DNA of 30,688 nucleotides from a virus: IMG/VR virus record IMGVR_UViG_3300005253_000119, positions 1 through 30,688 of that record. One strand, 5' to 3'. Position numbers and translations under genes: made by a program. The stretch's first letter is position 1. Every line of letters begins with the position of its first letter. Below the pieces are notes generated by a model that saw nothing but the letters and a program-made list of their open reading frames with translations, searched no databases and had not been told where the DNA came from. Below, in pieces: positions 23,628-29,376 of this stretch.

Positions 23628-24044
23628 TTACTCAGTGGCATCTTTGCTCTCTATCAACTGCGGTATCTCTTTATACCCCTTCCCAATTACGAATACTACA
23701 TTGATGTCTCTTATAGCTTCTTTATCCTGCAACTTACCTTCTACCCTGTCCCAGACTTCCTTCAGGTGAGCCGATGTTGGCTCACACGAGATAGCTCCTT
23801 TTAGTGTAGCATAAACAACGTGGTCTCTGGCTGGAGCATCTTCTGCTGGTTCTTTAAGAGGTTCAAGTAGAGCATTAAGCAGAACAGCTTTAAGGCTATT
23901 GCCGGGTTTTGGATTGCCATTAACACCTGGAGGATAGGGTTTAAGGTTTTTGCGTGAGTTAGGGTGTTTACCGGGGGGATACTTCACTGACGCAGAGGGA
24001 GTTTTCTGAGGTAAAGAAACTAGAGAAACCTTGTTGTTATCCAT
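23628..24044 (-). CDS. Terminase small subunit candidate (138 aa)
   Basis: A 138-aa protein. Its N-terminal third is Pro/Gly/Asn/Lys-rich, with two related copies of a PPGxxxN(S/P)(R/K) motif: YPPGKHPNSRKN and YPPGVNGNPKPGN. This resembles the DUF5681-like segment (PGxSGNPxGRP) found in phage small-terminase candidates. The rest is helical with a charged, TerS-like middle (LLNALLEPLKEPAEDAP, HLKEVWDRVEGKLQDKEA) and a beta end (INVVFVIGKGYKEIP). It is the first gene of the leftward operon, directly ahead of the 52-aa gene and TerL, where TerS is expected. The ribosome-binding site is weak. Assignment is by context. Confidence 0.55.
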   Translation of the reverse strand: MDNNKVSLVSLPQKTPSASVKYPPGKHPNSRKNLKPYPPGVNGNPKPGNSLKAVLLNALLEPLKEPAEDAPARDHVVYATLKGAISCEPTSAHLKEVWDRVEGKLQDKEAIRDINVVFVIGKGYKEIPQLIESKDATE

Positions 24045-24297
24045 ATACCTAAAAGGTTAGAGGAAAGGAGTTAATTTGTCAAGCAGGTAAAAACAAACAA
24101 CTGTCTGTTCTGTTCTTCTTCTAATTTATACTTCTTCTTCTACATCTATATAGCAGGGTAACATCTGCGGAGTAAGTGCGAAAGAAACTGTAACTTAGTA
24201 CACAAAGATATTAGAGCAATGTTACACAGAAAACACAATAAAACGCTTGACAAGCTGTAATATATTATGGTAGAGTTGTATTTAAAAGGAGGATACT
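24045..24297 (+). promoter_or_regulatory. Divergent intergenic region with candidate promoters
   Basis: These 253 A/T-rich bases separate the leftward late genes from the rightward early genes. On the plus strand, TTGACA (24247-24252), an 18-base spacer and TAGAGT (24271-24276) form a plausible sigma-70-type promoter 20-odd bases before a strong AAAGGAGG and the ATG at 24298. On the minus strand there is a TTGACA (24082-24077) but only a poor -10, so a late promoter is less clear. Pyrimidine tracts such as TTCTTCTTCT (from about 24114) occur. No gene is seen. Confidence 0.5.
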
Positions 24298-24861
24298 ATG
24301 CCAACAAAAGGATGGAAGCGGACATGGGTAAAGTTTTTTGTTACTGGCTGGTTACATGGAAGTATCAGGTGGCAATTAGAACCAGATGAACGTAGTGTTT
24401 GGGCGGATTTAATCTGTTTAGCCGGGCAATGCGGACATGAAGGGGCTATTTGTGACAATGATGGTGAGGCTTTGCCCCGTGATTTTATGGCTAACCAACT
24501 GAATATTAAACAAACCTTACTTGACAGGACTATTGCGAAATCCATACACGACAACCGTTTGGAAGAGGTTGATGGCTGCTTATCTATTGTAAACTGGTCC
24601 TCATATCAATCAGAGTATGAACGGCAGAAAATATCACGCCAGAAGCCTTACCGCCAAGATAAGAAGGTAGTCAAAGAGAGCTTTGCTGAGATTGTACTAT
24701 CAGGGCGTAAGGCAGAGCTGGAAGAAGTAGCACCCGATGAGTTCGCCATTAAGGATCATGAGTGTGAGAACGATTCAATACACTCCTCACCTGACACCAT
24801 CAAGGTCATAGGTGAGCACCCAGATGGCACCCTGATATTCGACATCAAAGAGGGTGAATAG
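24298..24861 (+). CDS. Phage replisome-organizer-like replication protein
   Basis: A 187-aa protein. Its N-terminal ~110 residues match the pattern of the phage replisome-organizer N-terminal domain: KGWKRTWVKFFVTGWLHG, then RWQLEPDERSVWADLICLAG, then HEGAICDNDGEALPRDFMAN, then the conserved end VNWSSYQSEYERQK. This domain is a winged helix that binds the phage origin; full-length relatives are longer and recruit the host helicase loader. Here the C-terminal part is short and acidic (residues 130-187). It is the first gene rightward of the divergent promoter, with an ideal GGAGG site. The following non-coding, hairpin-rich stretch could be its origin. Confidence 0.72.
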   Translation: MPTKGWKRTWVKFFVTGWLHGSIRWQLEPDERSVWADLICLAGQCGHEGAICDNDGEALPRDFMANQLNIKQTLLDRTIAKSIHDNRLEEVDGCLSIVNWSSYQSEYERQKISRQKPYRQDKKVVKESFAEIVLSGRKAELEEVAPDEFAIKDHECENDSIHSSPDTIKVIGEHPDGTLIFDIKEGE

Positions 24862-25251
24862 TAATAGCCCGGCACCAGGTCGAATCAGCACCGGGCCAGC
24901 TCAAAGGGGGACTGCCCGCGACACCAGAAGTATTTGCGGTACTTCTGAGGCTAACGTGCATCAGTACACCTTCTTGTTAGGATGGGCTCGTAGCTCAATT
25001 GGATAGAGCGGAAGGTTCGCACCCTCGAGGTATCTTTATTGTAAGGGGCGGCTGGGTAGTTGTCAAGTGCTTATAGCCAGTAGTCTAATAATGTGACAGT
25101 TGGGTTTAGATTTAGTCTCAAGTAGAACAACTGTGCGAACCAAAGGTATCAACATTGGGGTAGAAAAACAAAAGTTGATACTCTCCCTCTTGGTGGTTCG
25201 TGCCAGGGTGTGCTATTGTGAGAGTAACGAAGCTAGAAGGGAGGTTAGACA
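24862..25251 (+). other. Hairpin-rich non-coding region downstream of replisome organizer
   Basis: These 390 bases have no gene that I can support but many inverted repeats. Ones seen: GCCCGG/CCGGGC (24867-24872 with 24891-24896); CAGAAGTA/TACTTCTG (24925-24932 with 24940-24947); GGTTCGCAC/GTGCGAACC (25014-25022 with 25133-25141); GTATCAAC/GTTGATAC (25146-25153 with 25174-25181); and GTGCGAACC/GGTTCGTGC (25133-25141 with 25195-25203, two G-T pairs). GTGCGAACC can pair with either partner. GGTATCnnnATTG occurs twice directly (25029, 25145). Candidates are a replication origin, an att-like site or a regulatory RNA; no T-run terminator is present. Confidence 0.5.
24984..25010 (+). other. tRNA 5'-half-like fragment
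   Basis: GGGCTCG-TA-GCTC-AATTGGATA-GAGC-G has the acceptor 5' strand and D-arm of a bacterial tRNA. No matching CGAGCCC acceptor 3' strand follows within tRNA distance, and the next bases (GGTTCGCACCC) resemble a T-arm rather than an anticodon arm. It is therefore a truncated or tRNA-derived piece, perhaps from recombination at a tRNA gene, not a functional tRNA. Confidence 0.55.
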
Positions 25252-25431
25252 ATGGAAAAGGACACGATTAAATTAGTCCACTACTTGAAGGAAGGACGGA
25301 GCGTATCCAGCCAGGACCAGGCTGGCCGGTATATGACACAATGCGGGCTCCGCCGCGCATCTGTAACGATAGAGAAGGCGCGGGTTTCATGCCCGGACTG
25401 CCTTAATACTCGTGAGGTAATAGGGGAATGA
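25252..25431 (+). CDS. Small Cys-containing protein (59 aa)
   Basis: A 59-aa ORF beginning MEKDTIKLVHYLKEGRSVSS. It contains a basic middle (CGLRRASVTIEKARV) and CPDC near the C-terminus, followed by LNTREVIGE. A GGGAGG site lies seven bases before the ATG. Single CxxC motif plus an upstream Cys could bind metal or be a redox pair. Function unknown. It follows the hairpin-rich region and precedes a 164-base gap. Confidence 0.55.
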   Translation: MEKDTIKLVHYLKEGRSVSSQDQAGRYMTQCGLRRASVTIEKARVSCPDCLNTREVIGE

Positions 25432-25523
25432 GTTTCTGCTGGCTGTGGTGTTCGGACTTAGGTCATTATCCACAGAAGCGTTACAAACCAACCGAGCCAG
25501 CATTATAGCTAATACTCGGATCG

Positions 25524-25551
25524 GAGCCGGTCAGCTCAGGTTTACCGGCTC
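25524..25551 (+). promoter_or_regulatory. 8-bp perfect hairpin in leader of the 189-aa gene
   Basis: GAGCCGGT / ACCGGCTC with a 12-base loop, 44 bases upstream of the next ATG. The GGCTCGAGTCC that straddles its 3' side looks like a tRNA T-arm fragment, but no cloverleaf can be drawn. No T-run follows. It may regulate expression of the next gene. The rest of the gap 25432-25595 shows nothing else. Confidence 0.45.
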
Positions 25552-25595
25552 GAGTCCTGGCATCAGCCAGAGAATAATAAAGGGGAGGCAATACA

Positions 25596-26165
25596 ATGGC
25601 AACAGAATACAGCATCAACGTTGACTGGAGTGAGGGCTTTGAGGAGTGGGAAAACACAGGACAAAGCTATATGAGGGAATTTTATGAAGAGCACCCAAAG
25701 GAAGCGGAGAAGGATGGACACGATCTAGAAAACGGAGTAGTAGCATACCTTGATGAAGTGTTGGATAGCTGGCAACCAATGATGAATTATGCCTATCCTC
25801 TTATGTACGACCCAACTCGTGATGGCGGTAAAGAAATCATCAAGGTATGCCGGGAAACCTGTCTAACCGTTATGTATAACGATGATGAGGAGACCTACTA
25901 CCTGGCCTTATGTGGTGGCGGTATGGACTTGAGCCAAAGTATAGCTTATGCTTACCAGATACTAGAAAATTGGATACCCCTAGCTTTATTACGCGGGGTA
26001 TGTAAGCAGCCAGAGTTAAGCGTCAGTGGAAAGCAATGGCTTAAAATGGCCAAGCAAATCAAGAAACAGCTAAGGATAGATATAGCTTCACTACGCCAGG
26101 ATTACAAGGGGTGGAGTAGAGCTATGACTGAATACAAGGCAAGGGCAAAGGCAAGGGTCAGCTAA
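25596..26165 (+). CDS. Protein of unknown function (189 aa)
   Basis: A 189-aa protein, acidic in the first half (EEWENTGQSYMREFYEEHPK) and basic at the end (AMTEYKARAKARVS). The middle has a beta hairpin with CLTVMYNDDEETYYLALCGG, then helices (SQSIAYAYQILENWIPLALL). AGGGGAGG precedes the ATG. No catalytic or DNA-binding motif is apparent. The layout resembles small phage early proteins; no family can be named. Confidence 0.6.
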   Translation: MATEYSINVDWSEGFEEWENTGQSYMREFYEEHPKEAEKDGHDLENGVVAYLDEVLDSWQPMMNYAYPLMYDPTRDGGKEIIKVCRETCLTVMYNDDEETYYLALCGGGMDLSQSIAYAYQILENWIPLALLRGVCKQPELSVSGKQWLKMAKQIKKQLRIDIASLRQDYKGWSRAMTEYKARAKARVS

Positions 26166-26190
26166 CACCTTATTAAACAAAGGAGAGGAA

Positions 26191-26415
26191 ATGAAACTGG
26201 CAGACATTTTGAAATTAGAAATGAGATTACCACTTAACTTGATTGAGTCGAATGAGAAACTACTCAAGGACATTCAAGCCAACGGTATCACTGAGCCTAT
26301 TGAAATCAGGGTCAGGGAAGACGGCTCTCAAATAGTTTGGGATGGGCTTCATAGGCTGGCTATCGCCGTTAAGTTAAACCTTGATTCCGTGCCAGTAATC
26401 TATACGCCAATGTGA
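26191..26415 (+). CDS. ParB/Srx-like small protein (74 aa)
   Basis: A 74-aa protein with the ParB N-terminal nuclease-like core only: LPLNLIESNEKLLKDIQANG, then ITEPIEIRVREDGSQIVWDG, then LHRLAIAVKLN. The GLHR motif (residues ~52-55) matches the G-x-(R/H)-R box that binds the nucleotide in ParB/sulfiredoxin-fold proteins. It lacks the helix-turn-helix of full ParB, so it is a stand-alone domain of the type often found in phages. GGAGAGG precedes the ATG. The role might be DNA modification or regulation. Confidence 0.68.
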   Translation: MKLADILKLEMRLPLNLIESNEKLLKDIQANGITEPIEIRVREDGSQIVWDGLHRLAIAVKLNLDSVPVIYTPM

Positions 26416-26458
26416 ACAACTTCTTTGCCACTGATGAGCTAGAGATAAGGAGAAGGAA

Positions 26459-26629
26459 ATGAAAACAATAGGGGACTTAAAGCGAGACATCGAACACTTA
26501 CCTGATGACACCCCAATATGCGAGAGTTGCAATTATGAGCTTGTTGACCTTCGAATATTGGGTGAGAAAAGCGGATGGTATTGCCCCAATGAAATGTGTC
26601 TTGAGGAAAAAAACCCAGTAACCCGATAA
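26459..26629 (+). CDS. Small zinc-ribbon protein (56 aa)
   Basis: A 56-aa ORF: MKTIGDLKRDIEHLPDDTPI, then CESC and YCPNEMC. Four Cys in two knuckles (C21/C24 and C42/C47) suggest a zinc ribbon. AAGGAGAAGG precedes the ATG. Part of the rightward microgene series. Function unknown. Confidence 0.6.
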   Translation: MKTIGDLKRDIEHLPDDTPICESCNYELVDLRILGEKSGWYCPNEMCLEEKNPVTR

Positions 26630-26656
26630 CCACTAATAAACAGAAGGGGGTTTGAG

Positions 26657-26977
26657 ATGAAAAGAACTAACAAATTGGACGAGATAACCGTAGGGACAAA
26701 AAGCAATTTTACATGGGGTGAGGCAATCAAGATACATTCAATCGGGGAATACCACATTGTTGAACATTATCCCCACGAGTTTGTTGGAAATTGTTCAACG
26801 GGTAGAATCAATTACTCAGAAAAGGAATATAGTTGTTATACAAATGGCAATTCTATCAGTAGAAGTACTATGTCCTTGGACTCGGCTCTAGTTAAATGTA
26901 TCGCCTATAAATACGAAGGTAGCAATAGTCAAGCTGCTCACTTTTTTATGAAAATGATTAATCACACCATCAAATAA
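26657..26977 (+). CDS. Protein of unknown function (106 aa)
   Basis: A 106-aa protein beginning MKRTNKLDEITVGTKSNFTW. It is mostly predicted beta strand in the middle (EAIKIHSIGEYHIVEHYPHE), and ends in a helix (AAHFFMKMINHTIK). The DNA is more A/T-rich than the virion genes. A GGGGG site precedes the ATG, within a recurring intergenic pattern (see findings). No family recognised. Confidence 0.55.
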   Translation: MKRTNKLDEITVGTKSNFTWGEAIKIHSIGEYHIVEHYPHEFVGNCSTGRINYSEKEYSCYTNGNSISRSTMSLDSALVKCIAYKYEGSNSQAAHFFMKMINHTIK

Positions 26978-26987
26978 AGGGGGTACT

Positions 26988-27254
26988 ATGTCACTAAGAA
27001 AAAAAGATGACAGGCCAATAAGACTAACTGGCAGCTCGGCAATATACCAACAAATATGCAAGGAAGGGTGGCGACATAAGGAAGATTATATCTACTGCGA
27101 AGATTGCCAGATGTTTGTCGACTTCTGGAAATATAACAATCTAGCAGATACCGGCCATGCCGGCTGTAATTGGCGATATGTCACAGGAGAGGAGCTAATT
27201 GACTGTCTCGCTGATTGCGAAGAGGCCGGTTGTTTTGAGGAGGCAATATGCTAA
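26988..27254 (+). CDS. Cys-rich protein of unknown function (88 aa)
   Basis: An 88-aa acidic protein with eight Cys in YCEDCQ, GCNW, DCLADCEEAGC and the C-terminal AIC. This density suggests one or two metal sites. Aromatic residues are frequent (DFWKYNN, NWRYVTG). GGGGG precedes the ATG at short spacing. Function unknown. Confidence 0.6.
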   Translation: MSLRKKDDRPIRLTGSSAIYQQICKEGWRHKEDYIYCEDCQMFVDFWKYNNLADTGHAGCNWRYVTGEELIDCLADCEEAGCFEEAIC

Positions 27255-27293
27255 GGGAACGCCTTACCAAATAGTTAAATAAAGGGGGGAGAA

Positions 27294-27554
27294 ATGTATA
27301 CTAAAGGGGAATGGAGAAGATTCGGGGGTATGGTTGATGGGTATGGCATAGTGTCATCTAGCGGTGAGGTTATAATTGAACAGCAAGCGTTAAGTGGACT
27401 AGAGAACGAAGCCAATGCCCACCTAATAGCAGCAGCACCAGATATGTATGAGGCTTTGTATCACTTAACCAAAGCAAAACACCATCAAGGTATAACCTTT
27501 TGGACAAAGAGAGGGGAGCAAGCCTTATCAAAAGCGGAGAGTAAAGGAGGCTAA
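27294..27554 (+). CDS. Conserved phage protein with NAHLIAAAPDMYEAL motif
   Basis: An 86-aa protein: MYTKGEWRRFGGMVDGYGIV, SSSGEVIIEQQALSG, then NEANAHLIAAAPDMYEALYH. The TKGEW opening, short beta sandwich and NAHLIAAAPDMYEAL end are characteristic of a small protein widely found in tailed-phage and prophage genomes, of unknown function. The length matches that family. A GGGGGGAG site precedes the ATG. It is preserved intact here. Confidence 0.75.
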   Translation: MYTKGEWRRFGGMVDGYGIVSSSGEVIIEQQALSGLENEANAHLIAAAPDMYEALYHLTKAKHHQGITFWTKRGEQALSKAESKGG

Positions 27555-27556
27555 TC

Positions 27557-27697
27557 ATGGCACAATCAGAGGAAGAACTACAGCAGGCAATTCAGGAGCG
27601 AGTTATGGAGCTTCTAAGAGCAAATGGGATACCTTGCTATACCGAGAAGGACTTGATAACCCCGGAGCTGGATGGCGTCGTCAAAGGATGGGGATAA
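27557..27697 (+). CDS. Small protein of unknown function (46 aa)
   Basis: A 46-aa ORF, MAQSEEELQQAIQERVMELL ... ELDGVVKGWG, with a charged helix then a short C-terminal part. The ATG is two bases after the upstream stop and follows AAAGGAGG. The bases from GGCTAATCATG are shared with the start region of the 41-aa gene at 28069. Function unknown. Confidence 0.5.
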   Translation: MAQSEEELQQAIQERVMELLRANGIPCYTEKDLITPELDGVVKGWG

Positions 27698-27708
27698 AGG
27701 TGAGGCTT

Positions 27709-27909
27709 ATGATACTTACTGCCCGACAGCTCGAAATCATAAATCTAGTCAAGCTAGGTTACACGAATAAGCAGATAGGATATGAGCTGTTTATCTCTGA
27801 GAAGACTGTGAAAGCATATCTCAGTAGGGCTCTGGCACTTAAAGGTGCACGCAACAGAGCACATTTAGTATATCTGTGTTTGACACTAGGAGAAATCGAA
27901 GGGAGGTAA
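27709..27909 (+). CDS. LuxR-type helix-turn-helix regulator (66 aa)
   Basis: I start at the ATG at 27709 (MILTARQLEIINLVK) because AAGGTGAGG lies just upstream; the longer frame from 27634 would overlap the 46-aa gene. The protein is a single LuxR/GerE-type HTH: LTARQLEIINLVKLGYTNKQ, IGYELFISEKTVKAYLSRAL. The TVKxxLSRAL recognition helix is well conserved. There is no receiver or ligand-binding domain, as in stand-alone phage HTH proteins. It probably binds DNA to regulate phage or host genes. Confidence 0.75.
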   Translation: MILTARQLEIINLVKLGYTNKQIGYELFISEKTVKAYLSRALALKGARNRAHLVYLCLTLGEIEGR

Positions 27910-27914
27910 TGCTT

Positions 27915-28106
27915 ATGGAAACAGCAGACATAGAACGGATGAAAGAATATATTGATAGGATCGGTAGAGCTCCAGACCATACTGTAGAGGTGCTGACACT
28001 AGATGAGCGCCGGGACTTGGGCCACCTTCTATCAACGCGGATAGCTGAGAATGAAAGGGAGGCTAATCATGCCAAAAGTAGCGTGTCCCTTATGTTCCCA
28101 GCCTAG
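27915..28106 (+). CDS. Small acidic helical protein (63 aa)
   Basis: The start is the ATG at 27915 (METADIERMKEYIDRIG) with GGGAGG at 8 bases; an ATG at 27909 is too close. The product has an N-terminal helix and DHTVEVLTLDERRDLGHL, then a Ser/Lys-rich C-terminus (NHAKSSVSLMFPA). It overlaps the next gene by 38 bases, with that gene's ribosome-binding site inside it. Function unknown. Confidence 0.5.
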   Translation: METADIERMKEYIDRIGRAPDHTVEVLTLDERRDLGHLLSTRIAENEREANHAKSSVSLMFPA

Positions 28107-28194
28107 AAGGAAGCCACCTATCAGGCCGATGATTTGCCCAGCGTGTAATAACTTGGTGAAGCCAGAGAATAAAGAGAAGGAGGTAGAGAAATGA
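28069..28194 (+). CDS. Small zinc-ribbon protein (41 aa)
   Basis: A 41-aa ORF: MPKVACPLCSQPRRKPPIRP, then MICPACNNLVKPEN. The two CPxC knuckles, 14 residues apart, form a minimal zinc ribbon. The basic loop between them suggests nucleic-acid contact. GGGAGG precedes the ATG; the stop overlaps the next ATG as ATGA. Confidence 0.6.
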   Translation: MPKVACPLCSQPRRKPPIRPMICPACNNLVKPENKEKEVEK

Positions 28195-28364
28195 AGTGTC
28201 CAAAAATCATAGAGCATAGTAATTATCCGAGTGGAGCGATATCTAGTGACCCTGTAGACTGTCTCAAAGAGGAGTGTGCTTGGTGGGATCAAGAGCATAG
28301 TCAATGCTCAATGAGAACTATATCTAATGCTCTAGTAAAAATCAAGGACAGTATGCCACACTAG
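28191..28364 (+). CDS. Small Cys-rich protein (57 aa)
   Basis: A 57-aa ORF: MKCPKIIEHSNYPSGAISSD, then CLKEECAWWDQEHSQC, then SMRTISNALVKIKD. Four Cys, two Trp. The CxxxxCxWW(x7)C layout looks like a small metal or iron-sulphur-type knuckle common in bacterial and phage hypothetical proteins. The ATG overlaps the previous stop and follows a strong GGAGG. Function unknown. Confidence 0.6.
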   Translation: MKCPKIIEHSNYPSGAISSDPVDCLKEECAWWDQEHSQCSMRTISNALVKIKDSMPH

Positions 28365-28416
28365 AACTATTATGAGGCGCGTTGTATTAAGAATCTAAGG
28401 GGTTAAGGAGGATAAC

Positions 28417-28528
28417 ATGAGGGATTGGTTATTTAATTAAATTAGGTAAGTATCCCTTAGGGGCAAGTATTGACAAGGTTTGGTTCTATTGCATGGTGGT
28501 TGATGATGTAAGCCAGTTGCGAAGCTGA
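28417..28528 (+). pseudogene. Possible frameshifted small gene
   Basis: An excellent AAGGAGG lies five bases before an ATG that opens only seven codons (MRDWLFN, then stop). In the next frame the sequence continues as GIGYLIKLGKYPLGASIDKV then WFYCMVVDDVSQLRS and a stop at 28526-28528. Removing one base of the GGG after ATGA would restore a 36-aa protein. It could be a real frameshift, a read error or chance. The rest of 28365-28693 holds only a possible 15-codon GTG frame (28590-28637), which I do not call. Confidence 0.35.
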
Positions 28529-28624
28529 CAAAACTGAAATGAAAATTGAATCTGTGGGATTAATATGATAGACTAGTCTTAGGAAGAAGGTGAATACTAG
28601 GAAGTGTATGTGGTTTTCCCAAAG

Positions 28625-28653
28625 TTGCAGGGATTGACAGGCCATGGTATAAT
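28625..28653 (+). promoter_or_regulatory. Extended -10 promoter upstream of the 62-aa gene
   Basis: TTGCAG (28625-28630), a 17-base spacer and TATAAT (28648-28653), the latter preceded by TGG, giving an extended -10 (TGnTATAAT). The distance to the GGAGG and ATG at 28694 is typical. This is the best-looking promoter of the window. Confidence 0.6.
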
Positions 28654-28693
28654 TTAGACACTTTGTAAGAAATCAACCAACGGAGGTATTAAT

Positions 28694-28882
28694 ATGGGTG
28701 GTGTAGATTTGTTGGTCAGGCCAAGATCTAATAGATATAAAGCATCCCTCAATGACTGTTTAGCAGACCACATTAAAAGTGACAGCGATTTTATAGATGG
28801 GATTCGTCGTGGTCTAAAGGATTGTAAGGAGGGGAGGGTAAAGCCGTGGTCACAGATCAAGCAGGAGTTAGGTATTGGCTGA
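28694..28882 (+). CDS. Antitoxin-like or small regulatory protein (62 aa)
   Basis: A 62-aa protein: MGGVDLLVRPRSNRYKASLN, then DCLADHIKSDSDFIDGIRRG, then LKDCKEGRVKPWSQIKQELG. The C-terminal pattern (F...I.RGL.D.K.GRV.PW..IK.ELG) resembles antitoxins and small regulators ending in 'GrvipWeevKkeLgl'. No toxin gene is next to it, so it may be an orphan. It has its own promoter and a terminator, so it is an independent transcription unit. Function is inferred. Confidence 0.5.
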   Translation: MGGVDLLVRPRSNRYKASLNDCLADHIKSDSDFIDGIRRGLKDCKEGRVKPWSQIKQELGIG

Positions 28883-28925
28883 GGTATTCCTCTCTAAATT
28901 AGCTGAGGATGAATTTATAGAACTA

Positions 28926-28968
28926 AGCCCGGGTAACCAGCAAGATGCAACCCGGGCTATTTCTTTTC
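28926..28968 (+). terminator. Intrinsic terminator
   Basis: A perfect 9-bp inverted repeat AGCCCGGGT (28926-28934) / ACCCGGGCT (28950-28958), loop of 15 bases, followed by ATTTCTTTTC. This is a strong Rho-independent terminator for the 62-aa gene. Confidence 0.8.
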
Positions 28969-28997
28969 TAGGAGATGACGCATGAAGGGGTGAATAA

Positions 28998-29345
28998 TTG
29001 CAAGAGCTAATTAAAAAAGGGGATAGAATAAAGCACCCTCATGATGGTATTGTTATCGTTACTAAGGTGGAAAGCGGTCGTTATGGGCTACTTGTTCAAG
29101 GTAAGTTTGATGATGATCAGGCCTTTACATCAATGTTTCCTTGGGAGTTTGAAGCGGTAAACAAAGAAAGCTGGTATTGCTTTAGTAGTGTGCGGGTGAT
29201 GGAGTTAGCAAGCGGACTGAAACTTGGAGGGGTGGGTCTTTCAGGTCCTTCAGCTCGGACACTAGAGGTATACGAAGAAGCATGGGAAAGCACAGAAGAA
29301 ACAATCAGATTGGAAGGCTCTCAGGTCAACGAGAAGGTGTCTTAA
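28998..29345 (+). CDS. Protein of unknown function, SH3-like N-terminus (115 aa)
   Basis: A 115-aa protein with a TTG start at 28998; a stop codon precedes the TTG, AAGGGG lies upstream and no better start exists. The first 45 residues (MQELIKKGDRIKHPHDGIVI then TKVESGRYGLLVQGKFDDD) resemble a small SH3- or KOW-like barrel. Later residues are mixed and acidic at the end. It is convergent with the methyltransferase gene; a loose GGGGCA/TGCCCC repeat (29347-29389) lies between them. Function unknown. Confidence 0.55.
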   Translation: MQELIKKGDRIKHPHDGIVIVTKVESGRYGLLVQGKFDDDQAFTSMFPWEFEAVNKESWYCFSSVRVMELASGLKLGGVGLSGPSARTLEVYEEAWESTEETIRLEGSQVNEKVS

Positions 29346-29376
29346 TGGGGCAGGTAATGGTTTACTATAGGGTGAA

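Noticed and set aside
24984-25060. Functional tRNA gene
   Set aside because: The D-arm is convincing, but no anticodon arm, T-arm and acceptor 3' strand complete a cloverleaf.
25501-25575. Second tRNA gene around GGCTCGAGTCC
   Set aside because: The T-arm-like bases belong to an 8-bp hairpin; stems of a tRNA cannot be formed.
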